Counted from the stretch's first letter, positions 10,678 to 20,891 are shown. The stretch: DNA of 64,000 nucleotides from a bacterium (GCA_028824015.1 JAPPFC010000048.1:1-64000), one strand, 5' to 3'. Made by a program: numbers and translations. The notes: a model not told the origin generated them from the letters alone.

Positions 10678-11571
10678 TCAGAACCCGAACCGGTCCAGCA
10701 ACACCGACCGGCGCTGCCATTTCTTCTCTACCACCACCCGGAGGTCCAAATAGACCCTGGCCCCGAAGAATGCCTCCAACTCCCTTCGGGCGGCGCTTCC
10801 CGCCTCCTTCAGGAGGGCGCCTCCCCGGCCGATCACGATCCCCCTCTGCGAACCGCTCTCCACCACCAACTTGGCCGTCACCACCACCAATCCGTCGGGC
10901 CGGACCTCGAAATCCTCCACCGCCACCAGCAGGGAATGGGGAAGCTCGTGCCGGAGACGGGCCAGGAATTTCTCCCTGATGACCTCGGCCGCGAAAAACG
11001 AGTCGGGCTGGTCACTGACCGCATCGGGCGGGAAGTACATCGGACCCTCCGGCAGACGGTCGGAGATCTCGGCGACAACCGCCTCCAGGTTGTCTCCGCG
11101 AAGGGCGCTGATCGGCACGTAGGCGCCGAAGTCCCATCGAGCCGCCTCGGTGAGTGCGATGGCGATCTTCTCCTTGGAGAAGCTGTCGGTCTTGTTGACC
11201 AGGACCACCACCTTCGAGGGGTCGCTAGCCAGCCGCTGGGCGATCCTCCGGTCACCCGGGCCGATGGGCTGGCGGGCGTCCAGCAAGAAAGCGACCACGT
11301 CGGCGTCGGCTACGGCGCCGTAGACCAGGCGGTTGAGGCGGTCACCCAACTCGTTGCGCGGCTTGTGCAGACCGGGGGTGTCCACCAACACCATCTGCCA
11401 GGAAGGAGGATCGCCGGCCGGATCGGTCACCACGCCCCGGATTGTGTTCCTGGTCGTCTGAGGTCGGTGCGAGGTGATGGCGACCTTCTGTCCCACCAGG
11501 GCGTTCACCAGGGTGGACTTGCCGACATTGGGACGGCCCACCACCGAGACGAACCCCGATCTCATGATCAT
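10678..11571 (-). CDS. era: GTPase Era
   Basis: SVVGRPNVGKSTLVNALVGQKVAITSHRPQTTRNTIRGV...DTPGLH...NKTD plus C-terminal KH-like region. Confidence 0.94.
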   Translation of the reverse strand: MIMRSGFVSVVGRPNVGKSTLVNALVGQKVAITSHRPQTTRNTIRGVVTDPAGDPPSWQMVLVDTPGLHKPRNELGDRLNRLVYGAVADADVVAFLLDARQPIGPGDRRIAQRLASDPSKVVVLVNKTDSFSKEKIAIALTEAARWDFGAYVPISALRGDNLEAVVAEISDRLPEGPMYFPPDAVSDQPDSFFAAEVIREKFLARLRHELPHSLLVAVEDFEVRPDGLVVVTAKLVVESGSQRGIVIGRGGALLKEAGSAARRELEAFFGARVYLDLRVVVEKKWQRRSVLLDRFGF

Positions 11572-11583
11572 CCGAGGCCGGGA

Positions 11584-12756
11584 CTAACCGACCGCCGCCG
11601 CCCTCAATCCTCCCCCGCCCCGCCGCACCCGGACCTCCGACACCCGATGGCCGAGGACTTCCTTCACCAGGAATTCCACGCCCTCGGTGGACAGCACCTC
11701 CCCCACCGCCGGCACCCGGCCGGCCAGGGCCAGCACCAGGCCCCCCACCGTGTCCCACTCCTCCTGGGGAAGAGTCACCCCCAACAGATCCCCCAAGTCG
11801 TCCACCGGGAACCGGCCGTCCACGAACAGCACTCCCCCCTCCTCCACCCGGAGCCATTCGTCCTCCTCGTCGTGTTCATCCACGATCTCGCCCACCAACT
11901 CCTCCAGCAAGTCCTCGATGGTCACCAGGCCCGCCGTGCCGCCGTGCTCGTCGATTACCACGGCCATGTGGTCGCCGTGGCGCCGCATCTCCCTCAGCAG
12001 ATCGGAGACCGGCTTGGTCTCGGGCACGTACAGGGGGGTTCTCTGGATCTCCGCCACCGTGGCGCCGCTCTCTCCCTCTGCCAGCGCGGGGAGCAGGTCC
12101 TTGGCGAGGGCCAGCCCCACCACCCGATCGATTCCCCCGTCCAGCACCGGGAAACGGGAGAAGCCGTACTCCTTGACAATCTCGGCCAACTCGTCCAACG
12201 TGCCTTCCAACTGCACCGTCACCATGTCAGGCCTCGGCACCATCACCTCCCGGACGATGGTTTCGGAAAACTCCAACACCGATGAGATCATCTCCTTTTC
12301 CTCCGACAACTCTCTCTCGTCGTGCTCGATCTCCTCGGAGTCGATCACCCACCGCGGTCTCCAGAGGCGGGCGTGCAGGAGGGCGGCGGCTTCGACCAGC
12401 CCGCTCATCAGCTCCGCTCCCCTCCATGACCGGCCCAACAACCCGGCCACGATCCTGGTGGCGGCGGTGATGATCACAGCCCAGAACGCCGCCGTCCAGC
12501 CTCCCCGACCTGTGACGGCGAGTCCCGCGGTCAGCATGACCACCGCCAGAATGGTGACCGCCGCCTCCACCCGCCATCCGGCCAGGATCATCAACCCATC
12601 CCGGGCCAGCAGGCGCAGGTGCCGCTCGGCCCGAGCCACCCCCTCGGCTGCGGACCGGGCGACCGAAGGCCGGTCCATCCGCTCCAGCGCGGCCAGGCCC
12701 AGCCGCAGCAGGCCTGCGACCACCAGCAGAGCGATTCCCGTCCAGACCAGGGTCAT
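11584..12756 (-). CDS. CorC/HlyC-family (CNNM-type) membrane protein with CBS domains
   Basis: MVPRPDMVTVQ...GFSRFPVLDGGIDRVVGLALAKDLL...GGTAGLVTIEDLLEELVGEIVDEHD and N-terminal TM segments. Confidence 0.88.
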   Translation of the reverse strand: MTLVWTGIALLVVAGLLRLGLAALERMDRPSVARSAAEGVARAERHLRLLARDGLMILAGWRVEAAVTILAVVMLTAGLAVTGRGGWTAAFWAVIITAATRIVAGLLGRSWRGAELMSGLVEAAALLHARLWRPRWVIDSEEIEHDERELSEEKEMISSVLEFSETIVREVMVPRPDMVTVQLEGTLDELAEIVKEYGFSRFPVLDGGIDRVVGLALAKDLLPALAEGESGATVAEIQRTPLYVPETKPVSDLLREMRRHGDHMAVVIDEHGGTAGLVTIEDLLEELVGEIVDEHDEEDEWLRVEEGGVLFVDGRFPVDDLGDLLGVTLPQEEWDTVGGLVLALAGRVPAVGEVLSTEGVEFLVKEVLGHRVSEVRVRRGGGGLRAAAVG

Positions 12757-13220
12757 CTTGGTCTCAGCCCCTCTCTGGCAAGATGCCGACGCTCTCTCCG
12801 CTCCATCACCTCGGCGTCGCGGTCGGAGTCATGGGTGTAACCCAGCAGGTGCAGGACACCATGCACGACCATCAGGCCCATCTCCTCGGAGAACCCGGTT
12901 CCCTCACGCGCCGCTTGACGGCTCACGTAGTCGGGGGCAATGACCACGTCCCCGAGATGCAACGGCGGGGCGCTTTCCTCACCCCCCCGGACACCCTCGC
13001 CCGGTTCGATCACCTGAAGGGGAAGCGCCAGAACGTCGGTGGCGCCCTTATTGCCCCGGTGTCGGAGGTTCATCTCCGCCATCCGCTCCTCGGCGACCAA
13101 GGTCACATCCACGAGGCAGCGGCGGCCGTACCCCTCCCCGGCCAGCACCCCTCCCGCCAGGCGACCCAACAGACCGAGATCCACCAGGGAGTCCTGCTCA
13201 TCGATGATCTGCACGCTCAT
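12753..13220 (-). CDS. ybeY: Endoribonuclease YbeY
   Basis: VVHGVLHLLGYTHDSDRDAEVM (HGxLHLxGyxHD motif). Confidence 0.9.
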   Translation of the reverse strand: MSVQIIDEQDSLVDLGLLGRLAGGVLAGEGYGRRCLVDVTLVAEERMAEMNLRHRGNKGATDVLALPLQVIEPGEGVRGGEESAPPLHLGDVVIAPDYVSRQAAREGTGFSEEMGLMVVHGVLHLLGYTHDSDRDAEVMERRERRHLAREGLRPR

Positions 13221-13282
13221 CTGTGAGCCTCGCCGCTCGGATCGGGAGGTTCCTCGGGATTGTTAGATGAAGGGTCTTCCAT

Positions 13283-16054
13283 TCAGGGGAAGTTGGGGTA
13301 TTGGATGCGCTGATGGTAGTGGCCCGCCATTGCTTCTATGAAGGCATTCCTGATGGCTTGGATATCTGCGAAGGTCACGGAGGCTTCGTTCAACTGCAAA
13401 TCGGACATCTTCTCCCGGATTATTCCGTCGGTCACCCCTGCTATCGCCTGCTGGGTGGGCTCGGACGGGGCGCCCTGGCCGGGAGTCGACTGGAAGGCTG
13501 CTCGGCATGCCCCTTCCACCGCGTCGGCCAACATCAAGATGGCCATCTCCTTGGACCGGGGCTTCTGCCCAACGTGCCGGTAGTCGTCGACGTCGACATT
13601 CTCCTCCCCGTATAGCCCTATCGCCTTGTTATAGAAGAAGCGCATCACCCCGGTTCCGTGGTGGGTGACGATCCCCGCCGCCACCGAAGAGGGGATCCGA
13701 TGGCGGGCCGCCAGCTTCATACCGTCCGTCACATGGCGCCGGATCACCTCCGCCGACTCCTCGGGGCTCATCTCGTCGTGCGGGTTGACCATTCCGAATT
13801 GGTTCTCGATGAATAACGAGGGATTCTCGGTCTTGCCGAGGTCGTGGTAGTAAGCGGCAGCCCTGGCCAGGAGGCTGTTGGCGCCTATCGCGGTGGCGGC
13901 GGCCCCGGCCAGGGTGCCCACCATCAGGGAGTGGTTGAAGGTACCGAACGCCTTTTCCTGCAGCAGTTGCAGAGCGGCATGATTGCGGTCGGTGAGATCC
14001 AGCAGCCGCAGCGTGGTGGTCACGTCGAAGATGCTCTCGAAGAATGACATGGCCGCCAGCGCCACCAGGGCGGCGAGCAGGGAGGAGGCGAAGGCCAGCA
14101 CCGCGGCCTGCAGCATGGTCCCTGCCGGAGCCTGGGAGAGGCTGGTGTGAAAAATCCAGGCCGTGGCGGCGGCGATCACCCCCAGGGTGGCCGCGGAGAC
14201 CGCAACCGAGTTGCGGAACGCCCGACGGCTGGAAGCGGCCGAGACGAAGCCCACCGGCGCCAGCGTGGCAAGGAGAGCGTATATGGTGGCGCCGGGATCC
14301 CGGGTGCCGACTGCGGTCACCACCACCAGGATCACCGCCATGAGAATCCCGGTCCGGTTGTCCAACAGGACGGCCGCGAAGTAACCGAACGCCACCGCCG
14401 GCATCACGTACACACCAACCTCATATCCGAACACATCCCCCACGAAGGTGACAAACCGAACCGCTCCCGCTGCCAGCACTGTCAGGAGCCCCAGCAGGGT
14501 CAGAAGGTGAACCCGCTCCCATAAGTCGGCCCGGTAACGGGATATATACAGCGCCAGCACGGCCATCACCGCCCCCAGCACCACCAGCACTCCCGCCTCC
14601 CGCACCGGCCTCCCGGTCGCCGCGCCGGTCTGGTCGATGGCGTCGATGATCAACCGGGTCAACGGCTCTCCCTCACCGACAATCGGCTGTCCGGAGCTAT
14701 AGGAGACCGTCACCTCACCCTGGGCGTCTCGGGCTTCCTCGCGCAATTGTTCGGTGGCGCCGCTGTCCAAGAGGGAATTGGGCCTCAGGAACGAGGCGGC
14801 GATGTCCGAGGCGGCTTCACCCGCGGCCGGGTTGCGGACGTCGTCGATGAACACCACGGGCGGATCCGACAGGATGCGGCTCTGGGCGGAGAGAAGCTCG
14901 TCACTCTTGATCTCCTCCGCGAAGGAGTCGGCCGTCAGTGTGAGGGCGGCCTGCTCGATCTCCACCAACCCGGGAGCTTCCCCCAAGGCCTGCCGGATTA
15001 CATCGTCAGAGGCCACCGCCACGAGGGTGGCGACCGAACTCTCGTCCAGTTGGGGATAGGAACGAAGGAGTTCGGGGACCTGCAACGTTGCGGGGCGGGT
15101 CAGCGGGGTGAAGGGAATGGGATCGAGCCTGCACTCGGCGCCGATCCCCCGGCACACGATCTGCTGGCTCCGTCTCGGCAGGAAGACCGTGAACTCGGAG
15201 GGAAGGTCGGGATCCGCGCTGTCGACTATCACCTCCCACGCCCCTTCGGGGACCTCCAGGCTGAAATCCCCGTTGGCCTGGGTCTGGGTGTCATATCCCT
15301 CCCCGGAGGGAGCCAGCGCCCGTACGGTCACCAACTCCAGCCCCACCTCCGGATAGTTACCGGATTCGGTGACGAAGGAGTCTCCATCAAAGTCCAGGAA
15401 GACCCTGCCCGCCAGGGTGACGGTGGTCGGGGGAGGCAGGGTGGTGGATGTGGTGGTCACCGTCGAGGTGGTTGTCGTGGGAGCAAGGGTGGTGGAAGTC
15501 GTCTCACCGGTCGGCTCCTCGGTTCCCGCGGCCGCACCCCCGGCGTCCTCGACACCCGATGGATCCTCCTCCGGTTCCGTTTGGGGAGCGGGCTCAGACG
15601 TGGTTGTCGGCGCCGCCGTGGTAGTGGTGGTTGCGGCCGTCGTGGTGGTGGTGGGAGGGGGGATGGTGGTGGTGGTGGTGCTGGTGGGAGGCAGGGAGAG
15701 TGTCTCCACCCATTCCGGCTGTGGCCCGAGCACCCCCCTTCTCACTGCTGCGAACAGATCCGACAGGTCATCGCTCACCTGCTGTTCGATGCTCTCGTTC
15801 CGACTGGTGACGCCGTCGACCTGCTCCGCCGCCGCCTCGCGTAGGGAGCCGGTCGCCTCCTGGTCCACAACTACGCTGTTGCGCTGGGCAACGTAGGGGC
15901 GGGTGGCCAGATCGCCCTCGGTCAGCTCGACCTCCCCGCTGGCGGCGCCCACGGTCAATGTGGCCCAGGCAAGCATTACCGTCGACACCAGGACCAGCCA
16001 CCGGATCAGGGTCCTCTCCCACGGCGCCGGGGACCGGTTAGCGGAAGCGATCAT
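13283..16054 (-). CDS. 7TM-HD family metal-dependent phosphohydrolase (YqfF/PgpH-like) with Thr-rich linker and SdrD_B/Cna_B-like insertion
   Basis: C-terminal FNHSLMVGTLAGAAATAIGANSLLARAAAYYHDLGKTENP, then ESAEVIRRHVTDG; multiple TM helices; N-terminal TM; start chosen at MIASANRS. Confidence 0.85.
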   Translation of the reverse strand: MIASANRSPAPWERTLIRWLVLVSTVMLAWATLTVGAASGEVELTEGDLATRPYVAQRNSVVVDQEATGSLREAAAEQVDGVTSRNESIEQQVSDDLSDLFAAVRRGVLGPQPEWVETLSLPPTSTTTTTIPPPTTTTTAATTTTTAAPTTTSEPAPQTEPEEDPSGVEDAGGAAAGTEEPTGETTSTTLAPTTTTSTVTTTSTTLPPPTTVTLAGRVFLDFDGDSFVTESGNYPEVGLELVTVRALAPSGEGYDTQTQANGDFSLEVPEGAWEVIVDSADPDLPSEFTVFLPRRSQQIVCRGIGAECRLDPIPFTPLTRPATLQVPELLRSYPQLDESSVATLVAVASDDVIRQALGEAPGLVEIEQAALTLTADSFAEEIKSDELLSAQSRILSDPPVVFIDDVRNPAAGEAASDIAASFLRPNSLLDSGATEQLREEARDAQGEVTVSYSSGQPIVGEGEPLTRLIIDAIDQTGAATGRPVREAGVLVVLGAVMAVLALYISRYRADLWERVHLLTLLGLLTVLAAGAVRFVTFVGDVFGYEVGVYVMPAVAFGYFAAVLLDNRTGILMAVILVVVTAVGTRDPGATIYALLATLAPVGFVSAASSRRAFRNSVAVSAATLGVIAAATAWIFHTSLSQAPAGTMLQAAVLAFASSLLAALVALAAMSFFESIFDVTTTLRLLDLTDRNHAALQLLQEKAFGTFNHSLMVGTLAGAAATAIGANSLLARAAAYYHDLGKTENPSLFIENQFGMVNPHDEMSPEESAEVIRRHVTDGMKLAARHRIPSSVAAGIVTHHGTGVMRFFYNKAIGLYGEENVDVDDYRHVGQKPRSKEMAILMLADAVEGACRAAFQSTPGQGAPSEPTQQAIAGVTDGIIREKMSDLQLNEASVTFADIQAIRNAFIEAMAGHYHQRIQYPNFP

Positions 16055-17051
16055 GGTTTGGTTCCCCCGAGCGGTCCCGGTTCCCCAGGAAGTCGCTCTT
16101 CTCATACCGCTGGTAGGCGTCGATTATGTCGGCCACAACCCGGTGGCGCACCACGTCCCGGCTGGTCAGTTCCACGAAGGCCACGCCGGGAATATCGCGG
16201 AGGATGTGGCGGACCACGCTGAGCCCCGAGGAGCGGTTGGAGGGGAGGTCGGTCTGGGTGAGATCGCCGGTGATGATCATCTTGGAGTTGAAGCCGAGGC
16301 GGGTGAGGAACATCTTCATCTGCTCGGGGGACGTGTTCTGCGCCTCGTCGAGGATCACGCATGCGTCGTTGAGAGTGCGGCCCCTCATATAGGCAAGAGG
16401 GGCGATCTCGATGGTGCCCCGCTCGATCAGGCGGGACGTCTCGTCGGGACCGAGCATTGTCCACAGGGCGTCATAGAGGGGACGCAGATACGGGTCCACC
16501 TTGGCCGACAGGTCCCCGGGCAGGAAACCCAGGCGCTCTCCCGCTTCCACCGCCGGACGGGTGAGGACGATCCTGCGACAACTCCCCTGCACCAGGGCCT
16601 CCACTGCCGCCGCCATCGCCAGATAGGTCTTCCCGGTGCCGGCCGGGCCCACCGCGAACGTGGCGGTGTTCTCCCGGATGGATTGGACATAGAGCAGTTG
16701 GCGATGGGTCTTGACCCTCACCAACCTGCCGCGCCCCACCGACAGTGTCTGGCTCAGCACTCCGGCCGGGTCGGGAAGCTCCTCGCGCACCATCTGAACG
16801 ATGGGACCGACATGTCCAGCCAGGGATGTCCCCTCCTGGACCAGCAGCAGGAGTTCCTTGATGGCCGACTCTGCCAGCCTCACTTCTTCCGAAGGACCTT
16901 TGAGGGAGATGCTTGCGCCCCTTGCCACCATGCGAACTGCGGGGAACGACTCCTGGAACTCCCGGAAGTGGGAGTCGCTGGTCCCCAGCAGGTCCCGCAA
17001 CAGATGCTGGCTGGGCACCAACACTTCCCGGTCGGAGGCTTCAATGGTCAT
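16038..17051 (-). CDS. phoH: PhoH family ATPase
   Basis: FAVGPAGTGKTYLAMAAAVEAL...ILDEAQNTSPEQMKMFLTRLGFNSKMIITGDLTQTDLP. Confidence 0.95.
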   Translation of the reverse strand: MTIEASDREVLVPSQHLLRDLLGTSDSHFREFQESFPAVRMVARGASISLKGPSEEVRLAESAIKELLLLVQEGTSLAGHVGPIVQMVREELPDPAGVLSQTLSVGRGRLVRVKTHRQLLYVQSIRENTATFAVGPAGTGKTYLAMAAAVEALVQGSCRRIVLTRPAVEAGERLGFLPGDLSAKVDPYLRPLYDALWTMLGPDETSRLIERGTIEIAPLAYMRGRTLNDACVILDEAQNTSPEQMKMFLTRLGFNSKMIITGDLTQTDLPSNRSSGLSVVRHILRDIPGVAFVELTSRDVVRHRVVADIIDAYQRYEKSDFLGNRDRSGEPNHDRFR

Positions 17052-17088
17052 GGTTGATCCGGGTTGCCACTCACCGAGACTGCGGGAA

Positions 17089-17427
17089 TCATCCCGGCGG
17101 CCAGGTCATCCGGCGGCCCCCCAATAGGTGAAAATGCAGATGGAACACCGACTGGCCTCCATCGGATCCCACGTTCGTCACCCAACGCCAGCCGTTCTCC
17201 AACCCCTCACGGGAGGCAATCATCCGGGAAAGTGTCACCAACTCTCCCATCATCTGGGGGTCATCGACCTCTTCGAGTGACTCCACATGCTGGCGGGGGA
17301 TCACCAGCACGTGAGTCGGCGCCTGGGGGTTGATATCCCGAAAAGCCAGCGCATTGTCCGTCTCGGCCACTACATCGGCCGGAATCGACCTCCCCGCAAT
17401 CTTGCAGAAAAGACATTCGCTACTCAC
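17089..17427 (-). CDS. HIT (histidine triad) family protein
   Basis: CLFCKIAGRSIPADVV...HVLVIPRQHVESL...SVFHLHFHLLGGRRM. Confidence 0.93.
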   Translation of the reverse strand: MSSECLFCKIAGRSIPADVVAETDNALAFRDINPQAPTHVLVIPRQHVESLEEVDDPQMMGELVTLSRMIASREGLENGWRWVTNVGSDGGQSVFHLHFHLLGGRRMTWPPG

Positions 17428-17483
17428 TGAACCTCCCAGCCGAGGCGGTCTGCGTAGTTGTAAACGCCCGCCGCTCTCGCATC

Positions 17484-18602
17484 CTACCAGCCCCTTGAGC
17501 GGTCCGGCCTACTTTTGCGCGACCCCCGGCGCCTTCGGCTTCCCACCCCTCTGGGCAGGGGGGCCTCTCCCCGGAGTTCGGCCAGTTTGCGCAGAAGGTC
17601 CTCCTCTTCGGCGGTGAGGGCCTTGGGGACCTCCACATCCACCTCGACCAGGAGATCCCCCCGCCTCCTACCGCCCATTTGGGGTGTTCCATGACCGCTG
17701 AGCCTCTTCACCCAGCCCGGCTGGATGCCCGGCGGGATGCGCAGAGTTTGAAAGCCGCCCTCCAGCAGCGGAATCTTGATCTCACACCCCAGCGCCGCCT
17801 CCGTGAAGCCGATCGCCACACGATGAATGAGATGGTCCCCCTGCCTCTCGAAGCGGCTGTCGGGGTGGATCTCTACCTCGACATACAAGTCGCCGGGCAT
17901 TCCGCCCAGGGGAGCGGCCGCCCCCCTGCCGCGCAGGCGCAACCGGTTCCCATCCGAGACACCGGCCGGGATCTCGACATTCAGGGAATGGATCTGTGAG
18001 TGAACACCGCTCCCGCCGCAGGGTCCGCAAGCACGGGTCACCTCCCGGCCGCGTCCCTGGCATCGGGGGCAGGTGGTGGTGGTCATCATGGACCCGAAGA
18101 AGCTCTGGCGGGTGGTGCGAACCATTCCCGCTCCGCCGCATCCCCGACAAGCCAGGACCTCCGCACCCGGCGCGGCTCCGTCACCGCCGCACTTCGAACA
18201 CACCCCTTCGGCCTCGAACTCAACCTGGGTCTGTGCGCCGAAGGCCGCCTCCTCCAGGCTGAGGCCGATCCTCACCAGGACATCGTGCCCCCGGGAGGAC
18301 CGGGTCACCCCGGCGCCCCCGAACACCCCCGACCCGCCGAACACGGACCTCAGCAGATCGTCGAAGTCCGAGAACAGACCCGACACGTCGATCTGCTCTC
18401 CCCGGTCGTAGGACCGCCGGCGATCCGGATCGGAGAGGACCTCGTAGGCTTCGGCAACCTCCCGAAAGCGCGCTTCAGCCTGCGAGTCTCCGGGATTGGC
18501 GTCGGGATGGGTCTCCCTGGCGAGCCGCCGAAAAGCCCTCTTTATCTCGCCGGCGTCCGCGTCGCGGTCAACCCCCAGGGTCCGGTAGTAGTCCTTGGCC
18601 AT
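17484..18602 (-). CDS. dnaJ: Chaperone DnaJ
   Basis: J-domain with HPD (RETHPDANPG), CxxCxGxG zinc repeats, C-terminal substrate domain. Confidence 0.95.
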   Translation of the reverse strand: MAKDYYRTLGVDRDADAGEIKRAFRRLARETHPDANPGDSQAEARFREVAEAYEVLSDPDRRRSYDRGEQIDVSGLFSDFDDLLRSVFGGSGVFGGAGVTRSSRGHDVLVRIGLSLEEAAFGAQTQVEFEAEGVCSKCGGDGAAPGAEVLACRGCGGAGMVRTTRQSFFGSMMTTTTCPRCQGRGREVTRACGPCGGSGVHSQIHSLNVEIPAGVSDGNRLRLRGRGAAAPLGGMPGDLYVEVEIHPDSRFERQGDHLIHRVAIGFTEAALGCEIKIPLLEGGFQTLRIPPGIQPGWVKRLSGHGTPQMGGRRRGDLLVEVDVEVPKALTAEEEDLLRKLAELRGEAPLPRGVGSRRRRGSRKSRPDRSRGW

Positions 18603-18615
18603 CTGCGAGAAGAGC

Positions 18616-19611
18616 TCAGCTGCCTATGCGGCCGGCCAATTCCTCGCTAACCCTCTCCACCACCGAGATGGCTCTGCCATAGTTCATGCGCATCGGCCCC
18701 AGGACGCCTATCCGTCCACGAGAGCTACCCGCCAGAAACGAGGTGGAGACCACAGCCAGATCGGCTTCGGCCAGGTCCGGGATCTCCTCGCCGATGCGAA
18801 TGGTGATGCCCGGATCGGTGGCCAGGAGTTCCAACATGGTGGTCTCCCGCTCCAGCACTGTCAACACCTGGGCCACCGCGTCGAGATCGTTCCACAAGTC
18901 CGCCAGCCGTCCGGTCCCCATCACGTAAACGTCCGAGGCGCGAAGAGCCACCCGCTCCAATGCGTCCCACACCTCCCGGAGACAGCCACCGAAAGGACTC
19001 TGCGATCCGCCCGGCGCCCCCAGAGCGGGCGGAGCGGGGACACCCAGCGGCGAACCCACGGCGTGGCTGCGGACGACCTGCTCCATATCGGAGATCTCCC
19101 TCCTGGTCATCGGGGCAGGGAGGTGGCACAGTTCCTGGAGCACCCGCGCCGACTCGGTCACCACCACCATCATCGCCAGCCGCAGCTGGAGCGAGACCAG
19201 ATGGATGCTCTCGATCCGCTCGGCCGCCAGGCGGGGGCCCACCACGACGGCCGGCAACCGGGTGATGTCGGATACGAGCTGGGAAGTTGCGTGAAGCAGC
19301 CGGCCCAGTTCCAACTGCACCTCGGAGAAGAACCCGGAAATGCGGGACTGGACCGCCCGGCGCAACTGGAATGCCGCGTGATGGTCGACGTAGAAGCGGT
19401 AGGCAAGGGCGGTCGGGATCCGTCCCGCCGAGGTGTGGGGCTGCACGGCGAATCCCTCCTCCTCGAGGCGGGCCAGTTCCTTCCGGACAGTGGCGGGAGA
19501 GACCGCCAGTTCACTGTGATCAAGCACCATCTGGGAACTCACCGCCGTTCCCGTCCGGATGTAGCACTCCACCAAGGAACGGAGTATCTCCGAGCGCCGA
19601 TCCTCCAACAT
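18616..19611 (-). CDS. hrcA: Heat-inducible transcription repressor HrcA
   Basis: MLEDRRSEILRSLVECYIRTGTAVSSQMVLDHSELAVSPATVRKELARLEEEGFAVQPHTSAGRIPTALAYRFYVD. Confidence 0.93.
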   Translation of the reverse strand: MLEDRRSEILRSLVECYIRTGTAVSSQMVLDHSELAVSPATVRKELARLEEEGFAVQPHTSAGRIPTALAYRFYVDHHAAFQLRRAVQSRISGFFSEVQLELGRLLHATSQLVSDITRLPAVVVGPRLAAERIESIHLVSLQLRLAMMVVVTESARVLQELCHLPAPMTRREISDMEQVVRSHAVGSPLGVPAPPALGAPGGSQSPFGGCLREVWDALERVALRASDVYVMGTGRLADLWNDLDAVAQVLTVLERETTMLELLATDPGITIRIGEEIPDLAEADLAVVSTSFLAGSSRGRIGVLGPMRMNYGRAISVVERVSEELAGRIGS

Positions 19612-19682
19612 TTTCTCCAGATTACCAAACTCTCAGCAGACCCCACCGGTCCCGTCACAGCCCCACATATAAAACGCATGTT

Positions 19683-20891
19683 TCATTTTCGTTGTTTGAT
19701 GCGGCGGCGGCGCCGGTTGTTGCGCTTTCGGAGTGCATGACGCAGGTGTTTGGGCGGTGGTTTGAGGTGGTACTCACCGGACGGTTTCCTGCGTACTTGC
19801 CATCGGTCGTCATGCACTTTGTGGTGACACCTACTGCAGAGGAGGACCATGTCGTCGATGTCGGTGTTGCCTTGCACCGCCCACGGGATAATGTGATGCG
19901 ACTGACACCAATTAGCGGTGGCGCCACACCCCACACAAGCCTTATCCCGTGCCACGAGAGCCACCCGTTGGGCGGGACTGGCGGTCCGTCGTGACCGTCC
20001 CAGGTCCAACGGCACCGAGGCTCCCCCGAAAATGGCAGGCAAGATCTCCGACTGACAAGCCAAGTCCCGGATCTTCTCCACCGGGATGGGAGTCCCATCA
20101 CCCAAACGCCCGTTCCGAAGTTCCCGGTCGACCACGTCGTAGTCGGCGATCAACAACAATCTCGGTCCGCGGACCTTGCCGGTGTCCTCATCGGTTTCTT
20201 CCCTGGTGACCAAATAGGCGAGGGCGTCTGCCATTCGCTGTCCCGGGGTGCACCGTGCGCGGGGGTCTTCCTCCCGCCACAACTCGTCCATCTTCTGCGA
20301 AAGGGCAGTTTCCAACAGGGCACCGGTGATCGGATCGAACCGGCCGTACAGCACGGTCATACCGTCTGTGCGGTCGATCCTGATCTTGGCGAACCTCTGC
20401 GACCGCTGATGCTCCAACCGGCTCATACCATCATCCTCTGAACGTTCCTGTTGGTGCTTTCGGACCGTTGCGGCGAACTTGTCAGGAGACTGGGTGCGGG
20501 CCGGGCCGATCAACTCGGACTCGTCTATCTCCCCGTCCTGGGAGGCCTTGGCCAGAATCCGCGCGTTCTCATAGGGGATCTCTCCCTCCCGCAAACCCTC
20601 CGACGTTCGAGGCAACTCTTCCAGTTCCACTGCGGTTTCTACTTCCGAGCGGGCCTTGCGGCGGGGTCGCAAACCCTTCTCCCGCAGATCGTTCTCCACC
20701 AGGTGGACGCCTTCTCGGCGGGTCAACTCCGCCAAGACCCCGGTGCGGAACCCGGCCAACTGGTTCTCCACCCTAAAGGTCGACTTCAACCAACCCTGGA
20801 GCTGCTCCAAGGTTGCCTCACCCACCGGCCGGGTAGGCAACACCACCCGAACCTCATCGGCGACCCGACGGTCAATAGCTGTTTGATCCAT
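19683..20891 (-). CDS. DUF222 (13E12-repeat type) HNH endonuclease-domain protein
   Basis: MDQTAIDRRVADEV...; C-terminal CVGCGATANWCQSHHIIPWAVQGNTDIDDMVLLCSRCHHKVHDD. Confidence 0.85.
   Translation of the reverse strand: MDQTAIDRRVADEVRVVLPTRPVGEATLEQLQGWLKSTFRVENQLAGFRTGVLAELTRREGVHLVENDLREKGLRPRRKARSEVETAVELEELPRTSEGLREGEIPYENARILAKASQDGEIDESELIGPARTQSPDKFAATVRKHQQERSEDDGMSRLEHQRSQRFAKIRIDRTDGMTVLYGRFDPITGALLETALSQKMDELWREEDPRARCTPGQRMADALAYLVTREETDEDTGKVRGPRLLLIADYDVVDRELRNGRLGDGTPIPVEKIRDLACQSEILPAIFGGASVPLDLGRSRRTASPAQRVALVARDKACVGCGATANWCQSHHIIPWAVQGNTDIDDMVLLCSRCHHKVHDDRWQVRRKPSGEYHLKPPPKHLRHALRKRNNRRRRRIKQRK

Noticed and set aside
15422-15691. GTGGTGGTGGTG-like simple repeat considered as a microsatellite or CRISPR-like array
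   Set aside because: It is in-frame Thr/Pro codons of the 7TM-HD protein; no regular repeat-spacer structure.
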